A stretch of 64,000 bases of DNA from Butyrivibrio fibrisolvens. GTDB taxonomy: Bacteria; Bacillota; Clostridia; Lachnospirales; Lachnospiraceae. The notes beneath the pieces are model-generated. The model saw only the letters and a program-made list of their open reading frames with translations. It was not told the origin of the DNA and made no database searches. Shown one piece after another: positions 7,013 through 16,258 of the stretch (position 1 is its first letter; each line of letters begins with the position of its first letter). A program made the position numbers and the translations under genes. Where the stretch lies: contig NZ_CP146963.1 in NCBI RefSeq assembly GCF_037113525.1, positions 496,001 through 560,000 on the forward strand, written 5' to 3'.

Positions 7013-10000
7013 ATGGGTAGAATCAAATGGAACCTCGACTTACTTGAAGAGGTAAAGAAACAGCATGACGAAGCAATGACCGCAACAGAACAGGTTATCA
7101 ATAACGGAAAAGCAGATCTTTCTTCCATGACAGAAGACGTTTGGGAAGGCGAAGATGGCGATATGGCAAGAGACCAGCTTCATGATCTTCTAAATAAAGA
7201 GATGGTAGAGACATGGAAGGAACTCGATGCATGTAATGAAGCTATACAGAAGGCTCAAAAGACAGCATATGAATCAAAGAACTTCTGTAACAGATTCCCT
7301 CAGATATTCAGAAGTGGATCCATGCCTTCAGAGTCAGACCAGGGCGTATGTAATGGAGACCTTTTATGTGATAACGATAGCTGTTCTTCTCTTAAAGATT
7401 CTATGTCAGAAGCAGGTCAGAGAGCATTAAACGTAAAGAGTAAGGTTGAAAGTGCTGAAAGTATCCTCGCAGAGCTTGAAACAGATGTTGCAAAATTCGA
7501 TTACTCTTCATATACAGAGACAATCAAAACACAGACACAAAACGTTGCTGATCGCACAGGTGTTTATAATAGCTCTGTTAGTAGATACGAACAGAAAACT
7601 CAGGAAATGGATAATACTTTTTCAAATGAGCTTATAGCTGCAACTCCAGTGGCAGTACCTGAACCATTTGATCCTTCATGCCTTGAACTTGGTGACGATG
7701 TTCATATGAAGGATGGAGATATCATCAACTTCCTTGAAGAATATAATGCCGTTGAACTTGGTGGAAAACTGAGTGATGCACAGCTCGAAAATATACTGGC
7801 AATGCTTTTTGATAAGAAAGATATAGATGTATCCAGATTGTCAGAAGAGGACTTTGGTATTGCATTTATTAATCTTCCTGAAGAACAGAAAAAGGCAGTT
7901 CTTCTTGAAATGGGATACTCTAACGACCAAATAGAGTCTATACTTGAATCATGTAAAGATAAAAAAGGCCCAGCTGTAGGTTCAGCCTTTGCAAGAACAC
8001 TTGTAGATAAGATATTAGACAAAACAAAAAACAGATATACCAAAGGTGGTAAAACAGGAATAGCAAAGGCTTTAGGTCTGGCTGGATTAAAAAGACCAGG
8101 ACAAAGAGATTTTGGTATTGCAAATACTAATTCTGAAAAATATGATGCAGCTAGTGCTGCAGGTGGAGCAACATCAAAAGATAATCAAAAACCTAAACAA
8201 AAGCCTAAAAATAATAAATCAGGAAATAATACATCCAGTTCAGGAACGACATCAACAGGAAATAATACATCCAGTTCAAGCACGACGTCAACAGGAAATA
8301 ATACAACATCTACAGCTGATCCATATGCCGAGTATAAAACAGGAGATCCTGAAGTAGATGCAAAAATAGATGAGTTATTTGAAACTTATGGTGAAGATTT
8401 AAATGGCTTGACAGAAGGTGATATTACTTGGGATTGGGATGAATGGGATAAAGAAAAAGATAAAGTAACGAAGCGGGCATTAGCTGCAATATATGAAAAA
8501 AGTATAGAAAAGGTTGCTAATAGCTTTGATGATGCTGATTGTGATAAAGATAGGGCGATTTCAGGGAATATACTACACACAACCACTTCTTTTAGAGCCT
8601 CTGAATATCCATATATATTTGGTCCTGAAAAAATTAGTGATTTTGAATGCTATTTGGATAAGGATGGAGTTGGATATAATGTTGTTCAGGCTTTGAAAAA
8701 TGCAAAACTAACCAATTACGACTGTGAGCCTCATAATTCCTACTTAGATATACGAATAAAAGGTGCTGATATTGTTGTTAATTTAAAACATGCTGATAAG
8801 GTTCACGAAGTTGGTGTTTATACAAGCGAAGATAGAGAAGCAAAATATATTGAGTGGTGTCAAGATCATAATCCTTTAGAAATATATCATAATGATGAAC
8901 AAAAATATGAATTCGAAATCATTATGGATAAATATAGATTCGAGGGATATGCAATATCTGATGTAGAAAAACGATTAATTGCACAGTTGTTTGAAAAATA
9001 TTTTGGCATATATGATGAGGGAAAAACGCCTTCTGATCAGGACCTCGATGTTCAGAATAGATTACTTAAAACATGTATTAAAGCCTGTCAAAGTTCTGAA
9101 GCTGGAGCTAATTATATTTATGAAACCAATACAGAGTTTATAAAAGATATTATGGACAGAATATCGGATTTTGGCAGTATGGCTTATAAAGTATTGGACA
9201 ACTTTAATATCAGTGGAGTGGAAGGATTAAGTTCTGAAAAGGATTCGTATTACTGCATTAACTTCAAAATAACGCGTACAGATGCGGGGATTCTTACAGA
9301 ATATGAAATAGATACCGAGAATAATGATCATTTAGGTCCAGATGCGGTTACTAACCCTGGTAAAGACAATAAAACCGGAGAAATTAGCTATTGCATTTCA
9401 TATTATACAGGACTTCAATATATAAAGGCGAGTGAAGCAAAAAAACCAGATGTATTCAAGCATGAATATGAATTGTTAGAGGGTAATACTGTTGAAGAAA
9501 AGAAAAAAAATCTTATCCGGTTGTATAATAGTACAAAATCATCAGCGGATATGGAATTTTTAGATAGATTATTTAAATCTGATGCATCATATGAGAATTT
9601 ATTTGTTTCTGATCCAAACAAATTAAGCAGCAATGTTCAATATATAGTTGGAAATCATCTTAAGGCATTGGCAAATGATAATTATAAAGAAAGTGGATAT
9701 GAGGAGTATTTTTCATTTATTAATGCAGCGCTAAATGGTACATATGATGGAGGGGGAGAATCGCGTTATAAAGATGATTCGTTTATGTTGTTTTTGTATA
9801 AAAGTGCAAAGATTACAGCTGATAAAACCACAGAAGCTGCTTGGGGAATAGATTTAAAAGATAAAGAAGCTGTTGCTAAAATGGATAGAGAAATGCAAAT
9901 TGCTAATCATAGCGAATTACTTTTATTTTCTATTTGGGATTATTGTAAAAAATTAGGATGTTTTGATAATGCAAAAAGCATAAAAATAAGTGGAACTAGT

Positions 10001-11017
10001 GATAAAGCCAGTGATTTGGATTTTACTGCAAATGAAGCGTTTAATTTGTATTATGATACAGTTGTTGTAACTCAAACTGGAAATAGTGGAATGAATAATT
10101 ATGGTGGTGACTATACCAGTTCAGTAGTAACCAATCATGATAGAATAGATTTAAAATATGGATTGACTGGATCTCCAGGAATTAATGCTATTTGTTCAAC
10201 AGAGATAACGAAAATATATGAGGATATAGAAAGAGCCAAAAAAGAGTTAGCACTTGATTGTACTATAGGTATTGCAAGTGCCTTTTGTAATCCTGTTGGA
10301 AAAGGAATTGCAATGGTTGCAAGAAATATATTGAAAACCGCAATAGAAAATGGAGAAGTAGAAAAAACAGATGTTGCTAATGAGATTTTGGGTAGTATAG
10401 ATGATGCATTGGGAAGTGATAATCTAGATGATGCTTTCAAATATATTAATCAATTAAGAGGTGCCGTTGGAATTGCTTCTTCAATATGTTCAGCAACAAA
10501 TGATTATGTTGACAGAATGAATAATTTAAATGAACAATTAAAAAAATATAAAGACATGCAAAATGTATGTTTATTCTATTCTGTAATGAAGTATGAAGTT
10601 GATGGAAGCGAGATGGGTTATTATACTACGCTTACAGATATGGATACGATTAGATTGATAAGGGAATGGGATGAATCAGGAATAGAAGCGTTGTATAAAA
10701 AAGAATTTGCAGTAAATGAAGATTCCTTATATGGAGATGATGTTGAGGTGAGTTATTACCTAAATTATGAAGATGACAAGGAGCATTTAGTATCGAGTGT
10801 AAAAAACTATGAAGATTGCAAAGATTATACAGAAGATCAAATAAAAAGAGCATTTTATACGATTATACATGGCGCTAATACTTTATCAGGATATAGTTCA
10901 ATTAGTAATATTCCAGATAATCTATTAGCTAGATGCATAGAAACTCTAAATGGAATAGCAGGTTCTGAAGTGGCACCTATTGAAGACGAAATAACAATCT
11001 ATAGAAATGCAATGTAA
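7013..11017 (+). CDS. Giant protein with WXG100/LXG-like N terminus, putative type VII-type secretion substrate
   Basis: A 1334-residue protein. Residues 1-100 are helical with a W-x-G turn (VWEGEDGD, near residue 44), as in ESAT-6/WXG100 proteins; more helical, coiled-coil-like sequence runs to about 210. Residues about 385-430 are a low-complexity Lys/Asn then Gly-Asn-Thr-Ser linker with tandem GNNTSSS/TTSTGNN units. The remaining 900 residues contain a hydrophobic stretch near 1080 but no domain I recognise. Base use changes: the first about 1.1 kb resembles neighbouring genes, whereas from about 8.1 kb the gene is far more AT-rich. This is the layout of polymorphic toxins with exchanged C-terminal modules. 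No EssC/EccC secretion ATPase lies in the window and no toxin motif is visible, so function is inferred. Confidence 0.6.
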   Translation: MGRIKWNLDLLEEVKKQHDEAMTATEQVINNGKADLSSMTEDVWEGEDGDMARDQLHDLLNKEMVETWKELDACNEAIQKAQKTAYESKNFCNRFPQIFRSGSMPSESDQGVCNGDLLCDNDSCSSLKDSMSEAGQRALNVKSKVESAESILAELETDVAKFDYSSYTETIKTQTQNVADRTGVYNSSVSRYEQKTQEMDNTFSNELIAATPVAVPEPFDPSCLELGDDVHMKDGDIINFLEEYNAVELGGKLSDAQLENILAMLFDKKDIDVSRLSEEDFGIAFINLPEEQKKAVLLEMGYSNDQIESILESCKDKKGPAVGSAFARTLVDKILDKTKNRYTKGGKTGIAKALGLAGLKRPGQRDFGIANTNSEKYDAASAAGGATSKDNQKPKQKPKNNKSGNNTSSSGTTSTGNNTSSSSTTSTGNNTTSTADPYAEYKTGDPEVDAKIDELFETYGEDLNGLTEGDITWDWDEWDKEKDKVTKRALAAIYEKSIEKVANSFDDADCDKDRAISGNILHTTTSFRASEYPYIFGPEKISDFECYLDKDGVGYNVVQALKNAKLTNYDCEPHNSYLDIRIKGADIVVNLKHADKVHEVGVYTSEDREAKYIEWCQDHNPLEIYHNDEQKYEFEIIMDKYRFEGYAISDVEKRLIAQLFEKYFGIYDEGKTPSDQDLDVQNRLLKTCIKACQSSEAGANYIYETNTEFIKDIMDRISDFGSMAYKVLDNFNISGVEGLSSEKDSYYCINFKITRTDAGILTEYEIDTENNDHLGPDAVTNPGKDNKTGEISYCISYYTGLQYIKASEAKKPDVFKHEYELLEGNTVEEKKKNLIRLYNSTKSSADMEFLDRLFKSDASYENLFVSDPNKLSSNVQYIVGNHLKALANDNYKESGYEEYFSFINAALNGTYDGGGESRYKDDSFMLFLYKSAKITADKTTEAAWGIDLKDKEAVAKMDREMQIANHSELLLFSIWDYCKKLGCFDNAKSIKISGTSDKASDLDFTANEAFNLYYDTVVVTQTGNSGMNNYGGDYTSSVVTNHDRIDLKYGLTGSPGINAICSTEITKIYEDIERAKKELALDCTIGIASAFCNPVGKGIAMVARNILKTAIENGEVEKTDVANEILGSIDDALGSDNLDDAFKYINQLRGAVGIASSICSATNDYVDRMNNLNEQLKKYKDMQNVCLFYSVMKYEVDGSEMGYYTTLTDMDTIRLIREWDESGIEALYKKEFAVNEDSLYGDDVEVSYYLNYEDDKEHLVSSVKNYEDCKDYTEDQIKRAFYTIIHGANTLSGYSSISNIPDNLLARCIETLNGIAGSEVAPIEDEITIYRNAM

Positions 11018-11038
11018 AAGTTTAGGAGGTAGACTATT

Positions 11039-11707
11039 TTGAATAAGGGATTAATGATAGGAAGACCGTTAATTAAGTATGTTGGACTGTTGTTGATTGC
11101 CATAGTATTTATGGAATTCTTTATTACAATGATAAGCGATCGATCTGAACGAATTATTGTAAAGGATATTAATTCTGCTGAGATAGGAGATTATGTGTCG
11201 CTGGGAAAATATGAACAAGATAATGATTTTGGAACAATTGATCCTATTATTTGGATTGTTTTGGAAAAGAAGGATGAAAAATTGTATCTTCTTAGCAAGG
11301 ATGTTTTGGAGGTGAAACGATTTGAAGAGGAGAAATCTGGATATATAAAATGGGAAGAGTCAACACTTAGAAATTGGCTAAATAATGTTTTTTATGATGG
11401 ATCTTTTTCTGAAGAAGAAAAAGATAAAATTTGTTTAGTTAATAAAGATAGAGTTTCATTATTACAATTTAATGAAGTACAAGAATATCTTGGTGATTCT
11501 AAAAGATGTTTGAGTACTCCAAGTGAGTATGCTGTGAGAAATGGATTGCCCTATAATGAGAAGACTAATGCTTCCCCCTGGTGGATAGTAGATAATGAAA
11601 AAGCAGCTTATATTGATAGTAGTGGAAAAGTATCGGTTCTAGGAGAAAGCGGAAAAGGAGTTCATCCAGAAGGAATTCGTCCGTGCATGTGGGTGAGCAT
11701 ACAATAA
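11039..11707 (+). CDS. Membrane-anchored DUF6273 protein
   Basis: A 222-residue protein with one N-terminal membrane segment (about residues 12-32), then a DUF6273-type extracytoplasmic domain. Hallmarks are EIGDYVSLGKYEQD, PIIWIVLEKKDEKLYLLSKD, STLRNWLNNVFYDGSFSEEE and the closing IRPCMWVSI. The start is probably the TTG at 11039, because AGGAGG lies nine bases before it; the ATG at 11054 is the alternative. It follows the giant WXG100-like gene by 21 bp and shares its AT-rich composition, so the two were probably acquired and are expressed together. A role as partner or immunity protein is possible but not shown. Confidence 0.7.
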   Translation: MNKGLMIGRPLIKYVGLLLIAIVFMEFFITMISDRSERIIVKDINSAEIGDYVSLGKYEQDNDFGTIDPIIWIVLEKKDEKLYLLSKDVLEVKRFEEEKSGYIKWEESTLRNWLNNVFYDGSFSEEEKDKICLVNKDRVSLLQFNEVQEYLGDSKRCLSTPSEYAVRNGLPYNEKTNASPWWIVDNEKAAYIDSSGKVSVLGESGKGVHPEGIRPCMWVSIQ

Positions 11708-11813
11708 TATACAAAAACTAAAACTTACGAGATCCCCGTGTGCCAAAATAGATGTCAGTGAAGCTTGAAGCTATGTGTGATATCATTTTAGATATTGCAG
11801 GAAGGAGCTTCAC

Positions 11814-11980
11814 ATGGGATACAGTCCAGACTTAAAGAGGCAATGCTTAGACGATTGCTTCCTCCAAACAATGAATCAGTAACCAAGGTTTCTAGAGAGG
11901 AAGGAATACCTCAGCAAACATTAACCAGATGGAAAATTGCAAATATCCCCGTGTCAATTGACTATATTAAGCGTTTGTGA
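11814..11980 (+). pseudogene. Transposase N-terminal remnant (IS3-type helix-turn-helix)
   Basis: Translation gives the start of a common transposase, ATG GGA TAC AGT (MGYSPDLK) at 11814, and then, one frame away, EAMLRRLLPPNNESVTKVSREEGIPQQTLTRWK, split here as MLRRLLPPNNESV and EEGIPQQTLTRW. The two parts are in different frames, so the gene is frameshifted, and it ends after about 50 residues. ATCCCCGTGT occurs on both sides (about 11732 and 11946). It is a dead insertion-sequence fragment between the AT-rich module and the cobalamin riboswitch. Confidence 0.7.
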
Positions 11981-11987
11981 TAATGTT

Positions 11988-12175
11988 CCTACGTATGTGG
12001 GTGTCGGCTACAAGTTATCCGCTTGCAGTTGACCTAACAGGGAACCGGGCGTACATCCCGGACAGTGCCGCTACTGTGTTGGAACAGAGGATGCGCATGG
12101 CTGATGGATACAGTCATGAGGGCACCACCAAAAAAGTGTTCCTAAGTCAGATACCTGCCCATGTTGTCTTGGTGT
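11988..12175 (+). ncRNA. Cobalamin (adenosylcobalamin) riboswitch
   Basis: The leader contains the conserved core of the class: AGGGAACCGGG with its complement CCCGG, the GCCGCTACTGT segment, and further on AGTCAGATACCTGCC at 12145-12159, which fits the B12 box. It ends about 65 bp before the ATG of the substrate-binding lipoprotein. Boundaries are approximate because P1 is poorly conserved. Binding of cobalamin should shut down the downstream importer genes. Confidence 0.93.
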
Positions 12176-12240
12176 TCATAATAGCGAAGCACTATTTTGA
12201 ACATGTGGCTTATTCTTTATGCTTCAGATTGGAGAATATT

Positions 12241-13347
12241 ATGAAAAAGAAACTGTTATCAACAATGCTCGCTGCAACATTGTCTTTTACTATGCTTGCA
12301 GGATGCGGATCATCAGATTCAGGTAAGGAAAATGCAGGTTCTAACGAAGCATCTCAGAGCGCTTCAGAAGAAACAAGTAGTGAAACAGAAGGAAATGAAG
12401 CTGAGACTGCAGAAGATGAGACTAAAACTTCTTCAGACCTTGTAGTTCCGGAATACGATCTTCCTACTCAGGATCTTGCAGGAAATGATATCGTTGTTCC
12501 CGAAGAAATCGATGCTATCGTAAGTATGTCACCTTCATCAACACGTCTTCTTGTAGACCTTGGACTTGCTGATTACATTGTTGCCTGCGATACATATTCT
12601 TTTGAATATTATGGAGCTGATCTTACAGCAGATATCCCTCAGTATGATATGATGGCTCCTGATCAGGAAGCTATCGTAGCACTTAATCCTGATATCGTAT
12701 TTACAACAGGTATGAGCTATGCAACAGGAACAGACGTATATGCATCTGTTCGTGAAGCTGGTATCTGCGTAGCTGATATCCCAAGTGCTGCATCACTTGC
12801 AGAGATCGGTGAGAGCATCACATTTATAGGTGCATGCACCGGTACATATGAAGAGGCTGAGATTATTGTAGAAGAGATGAATGCAACAATCGAAGAGATC
12901 GCAGAGCTTGCTGCTACAATCGATGAAGCTGACAAGAAGACAGTTCTTTATGAAACAAACACACCTACACCTGACTACCCAACAATCTACTCTGCAGGTT
13001 CAGGCACATACATCGCTGAGATGATCGAAGCAGTTGGCGCTATCAATGCTACAGCTGATCAGGAAGGCTGGGCTTCTCTTACAGAAGAGGATGCAATCGC
13101 AGTAAATCCTGATGTTATCATTTCAACAGATATGTACACACCTGATGCAGTAGATACACACCTTGCACTTTCAGGATGGGAGAATGTAACAGCTGTTGTT
13201 AACGGAGATGTATATCTCATGGAACTTTCAAATGAGATCAACCAGCCTAACCAGCACGTAGTAAGCGCTATGGTAGAGATGGCTAAGTACATCTATCCTG
13301 AAGTATTTGCAGATCTTGAGGATCCATTTGCAGTAGTTACAAGATAA
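12241..13347 (+). CDS. btuF: Cobalamin ABC transporter substrate-binding lipoprotein
   Basis: A 368-residue lipoprotein: a signal peptide ending in the lipobox LAGC (Cys22), an acidic Ser/Glu-rich linker to about residue 65, then a two-lobed helical-backbone periplasmic-binding-protein fold of the BtuF/FecB type (AIVSMSPSSTRLLVDLGLADYIVACD; LNPDIVFTTG). The open frame runs upstream through the riboswitch, but the ATG at 12241 starts the signal peptide and has GGAGAA before it. The riboswitch identifies the ligand as cobalamin or a corrinoid. The permease and ATPase genes follow, separated by a terminator-like hairpin. Confidence 0.9.
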   Translation: MKKKLLSTMLAATLSFTMLAGCGSSDSGKENAGSNEASQSASEETSSETEGNEAETAEDETKTSSDLVVPEYDLPTQDLAGNDIVVPEEIDAIVSMSPSSTRLLVDLGLADYIVACDTYSFEYYGADLTADIPQYDMMAPDQEAIVALNPDIVFTTGMSYATGTDVYASVREAGICVADIPSAASLAEIGESITFIGACTGTYEEAEIIVEEMNATIEEIAELAATIDEADKKTVLYETNTPTPDYPTIYSAGSGTYIAEMIEAVGAINATADQEGWASLTEEDAIAVNPDVIISTDMYTPDAVDTHLALSGWENVTAVVNGDVYLMELSNEINQPNQHVVSAMVEMAKYIYPEVFADLEDPFAVVTR

Positions 13348-13378
13348 TAATACTTAGAAAAAAATATTGATTTTGACA

Positions 13379-13436
13379 TGCGCAATCTAAGAAGTAAACT
13401 ATAAGTAAGTATTTACGACTTGGATTGCGCATTTTT
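13379..13436 (+). terminator. Hairpin with T-tract between btuF and btuC
   Basis: TGCGCAATC (13379-13387) pairs perfectly with GATTGCGCA (13423-13431), the stem extends by AAG/CTT with one bulge, and TTTTT follows. Lying inside the operon, it probably gives partial termination, so that the binding protein is made in excess over the permease. Confidence 0.75.
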
Positions 13437-13450
13437 ACTATAGGTATGAT

Positions 13451-14485
13451 ATGGATAAAAACAATGATTTTAGTAAAAATACTCTTGAAGTCATAACAAT
13501 TATTACATGCCTGATAATCCTTGGCATATGTATGGGTATAGGTAGCGTAGATATTCCTTTTAAAGATGCCATGACGATCCTTAGCGGCAAGATATTTGGA
13601 ACAAATATTCCTGATGACCTTGCTGCAACAACGTCTATACTCTGGACTATAAGACTTCCAAGAGCCATGACAGCTTTTGTTGTTGGCGGTGCTCTTGCCC
13701 TGTCTGGAGCTATTATGCAGGCGGTTCTTCAGAACCCTCTTGCATCTTCTTATACACTTGGCGTATCAAGCGGTGCATCTCTTGGAGCATCTATAATAAT
13801 CGTTACCCAGTTTACAGTTCCTTTTCTTGGAAGTTTTCTCCTTCCGACATTCGGATTTGCATTTGGATTTGCTACGGTTCTTTTAGTTCTTGCGATTGCC
13901 TCTAAATTTGATAGCACTCTTCATTCAAACACAGTCATACTTATAGGTATGGTCATTTCGCTGTTTACTAATGCTGTTATGACGCTCGTAAGCTCTTTTG
14001 CCAGAGCACATTCTCAGCAGCTTCTTCTGTGGCAGATGGGATCGTTTTCAGGTAAGAGGTGGTATCATGTTCAGATACTTCTTCCCATGTGCATATTTGG
14101 ACTGATAATAACTTTGTACTATGCAAGATCCATGGATATCATGTCCTTTGGAGACGAGCAGGCATACGCTATGGGCGTTAATGTAAGGAATAGAAAGAAG
14201 GCCCTGCTTTTACTTGCATCGCTCCTTACAGGCGTATCAGTTTGCTTTTCAGGAACAATAGGATTTGTCGATCTTATAGCTCCACACGCAGTCAGAATAG
14301 TATTTGGTTCATCTCATAAAAGAGTTGTGCCCATGTCCTTTTTTGTAGGCGGAGCCTTCATGGCACTTTGCGATATGATAGCCAGAACGGCGGTAGAATC
14401 AGAGCTTCCGGTTGGAGCTGTTACTGGCGTTATAGGCGCTCCGTTTTTTGTATGGCTATATCTGCGAGGAAGGAAGGATAACTAA
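13451..14485 (+). CDS. btuC: Cobalamin ABC transporter permease (FecCD/BtuC family)
   Basis: A 344-residue polytopic membrane protein with about nine or ten membrane segments and the family motifs LPRAMTAFVVGGALALSGAIMQ, ASSYTLGVSSGASLGA and FVDLIAPHAVRIVFG, of which the first is given in parts: LPRAMTAF and GALALSGAIMQ. It forms the channel of the importer with the ATPase encoded next; its TAA is followed immediately by that gene's ATG. The start at 13451 has only a weak binding site (TAGG). Ligand assignment rests on the upstream riboswitch. Confidence 0.9.
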   Translation: MDKNNDFSKNTLEVITIITCLIILGICMGIGSVDIPFKDAMTILSGKIFGTNIPDDLAATTSILWTIRLPRAMTAFVVGGALALSGAIMQAVLQNPLASSYTLGVSSGASLGASIIIVTQFTVPFLGSFLLPTFGFAFGFATVLLVLAIASKFDSTLHSNTVILIGMVISLFTNAVMTLVSSFARAHSQQLLLWQMGSFSGKRWYHVQILLPMCIFGLIITLYYARSMDIMSFGDEQAYAMGVNVRNRKKALLLLASLLTGVSVCFSGTIGFVDLIAPHAVRIVFGSSHKRVVPMSFFVGGAFMALCDMIARTAVESELPVGAVTGVIGAPFFVWLYLRGRKDN

Positions 14486-15328
14486 ATGCAGGCAATATCT
14501 GTTTCGAACATAAGCGCAGGATATGGTGCAGATCCTGTAATTAAAAATATCAGTTTTGACCTTGAGTGTGGAAAGAGCCTTTCTATCATGGGCTCTAACG
14601 GAAGCGGCAAGACGACCCTTCTTAGAAGCCTTAACGGTCTTATTAAGTCTACGGGCAGTATTAAGATCCTTGGTCATGATATTTCCACTCTTAAAAGGCG
14701 CGAGATAGCCGGGATGATGGCCATGATGTCACAGCTTTCACCTGTATACTTTTCGTATAGTATAAGAGAGACTGTCGAGCTTGGAAGATTTGCAAGACAT
14801 GATAATGAAAGGCATGGAAAGGGATTTAATATAAAAGCAAGCCATCAAAGCCTTGTGCATGACAGGGAAGTAGTAGATAAGTGCCTTGAACTGACAGGCC
14901 TTAAAGATATTGAGAAAAAGCAGATCTCATCTCTTTCAGGTGGTCAGCTTCAAAGAGTATTTCTTGCGCGCTGTTTTGCGCAGGAAACACCCATAATACT
15001 TCTTGATGAACCCACTAACCACCTTGATCTTAAATATCAGGCAGAGCTTATGGAGCATCTTGAAAAGTGGTCCTGCGGAGAAACTGTCATGGCAGATGGA
15101 AGTCATGTTCCAAATACATTAATTGGGGTTTTTCATGATATAAGTCTTGCAGCTGAGATCTCAAGTGATATGATATTTATTAAAAACGGTGAAGTTCTTT
15201 GTCAGGGGGAAAAAGACAAAGTATTTACTGCTGACGTACTTGAGAATGCGTATGGAATGGACGTTGCCGGATACATGAACAGGCAGCGCCGGATATGGGG
15301 GCAGATGCGTGAATACCAACAAGACTAG
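14486..15328 (+). CDS. btuD: Cobalamin ABC transporter ATP-binding protein
   Basis: The ATPase subunit of the importer, 280 residues. Walker A is GSNGSGKTT, the signature LSGGQLQRV, Walker B IILLDEPTNHLDL and the switch histidine lies in VFHD. Two insertions are unusual: a basic stretch after the Q-loop (RHGKGFNIKASHQSLVH) and a loop before the H-motif (KWSCGETVMADGSHV). It starts directly after the btuC stop, and its last 20 bp overlap the start of the MoxR gene, linking the importer to the next operon. Confidence 0.9.
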   Translation: MQAISVSNISAGYGADPVIKNISFDLECGKSLSIMGSNGSGKTTLLRSLNGLIKSTGSIKILGHDISTLKRREIAGMMAMMSQLSPVYFSYSIRETVELGRFARHDNERHGKGFNIKASHQSLVHDREVVDKCLELTGLKDIEKKQISSLSGGQLQRVFLARCFAQETPIILLDEPTNHLDLKYQAELMEHLEKWSCGETVMADGSHVPNTLIGVFHDISLAAEISSDMIFIKNGEVLCQGEKDKVFTADVLENAYGMDVAGYMNRQRRIWGQMREYQQD

Positions 15329-16244
15329 TTTATTAAAAGAAAACATTGGAAAAGTAATTGTGGGCAAGGACCAGGTAGTGGAACTTGCCCTTTGTGCATT
15401 AATTGCAAACGGACATGTACTTCTTGAAGATGTACCGGGAACAGGTAAAACTGTTCTTGCTAAGTCCATAGCAGCATCAGCAGGGATTCCTTTTGAAAGG
15501 ATTCAGTTTACACCGGACCTTCTGCCGACAGACATTACAGGTCTTAATATAGTTAATGTCAAGGACGGCGAATTTTCTTTTCACAAGGGACCTGTATTTA
15601 CATCGATCCTTCTTGCAGATGAGATCAACAGGGCAACACCAAGAACCCAGGCGGGACTTCTTGAATGTATGGAAGAGAGGCAGGTAACAGTAGATGGTGT
15701 TACAAGAAAGCTTCCTGAGCCCTTCTTCGTAATCGCAACCCAGAACCCTATAGAGACCGCAGGAACCTTCCCGCTTCCGGAGGCTCAGCTGGACAGATTT
15801 ATGATGAAGCTGTCCATGGGATTCCCTTCTCAGGATGAGGAAAAAAAGATCCTTGAGCGTGCTATGACAGGCGATAAGCTAAAGGCCTTAGAACCTGTTA
15901 TAAGCGCTGAAGACATCCTTGAATGGAGAAAGGGCGCGTCACAGGTAAGAGTACATGAACAGCTCATCACCTACATAACAGATATAGTTAAAGCTACCCG
16001 CACAAGATCTGATGTTGCAGCAGGAGTAAGCCCAAGAGGCAGCATAGCCCTTCTTCACTGCGCACAGGCTCTTGCCTTTATAAGAGGAAGAGAGTATGTG
16101 GTTCCTGAAGATATCAAGGAACTGGCGGTTCCTGTTCTTGCTCACAGACTTACGATTCCACATGCTTTTGGAAAGAGCTCGTCTTCTGAAGATATCATCA
16201 CTAAGATCCTTAATGAAATTCCTGTTCCTACTGAAGAATTCTGA
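15309..16244 (+). CDS. MoxR-family AAA+ ATPase
   Basis: A 311-residue MoxR chaperone-type ATPase: Walker A DVPGTGKT, Walker B ILLADEINRATPRTQAGLLE, sensor 1 ATQNPIE and arginine-finger region AQLDRFMMK. MoxR proteins act with DUF58 and membrane partners, probably in assembling or maturing protein complexes. Start is the GTG at 15309, preceded by GGGGG; it overlaps btuD by 20 bp. The next gene (DUF58) starts 14 bp later, the usual partner arrangement. Confidence 0.92.
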   Translation: MNTNKTSLLKENIGKVIVGKDQVVELALCALIANGHVLLEDVPGTGKTVLAKSIAASAGIPFERIQFTPDLLPTDITGLNIVNVKDGEFSFHKGPVFTSILLADEINRATPRTQAGLLECMEERQVTVDGVTRKLPEPFFVIATQNPIETAGTFPLPEAQLDRFMMKLSMGFPSQDEEKKILERAMTGDKLKALEPVISAEDILEWRKGASQVRVHEQLITYITDIVKATRTRSDVAAGVSPRGSIALLHCAQALAFIRGREYVVPEDIKELAVPVLAHRLTIPHAFGKSSSSEDIITKILNEIPVPTEEF

Positions 16245-16258
16245 CCTGGAGGGACGGC

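Noticed and set aside
11977..12240. N-terminal extension of the binding-protein frame
   Set aside because: It translates the cobalamin riboswitch; the lipoprotein signal peptide begins at 12241.
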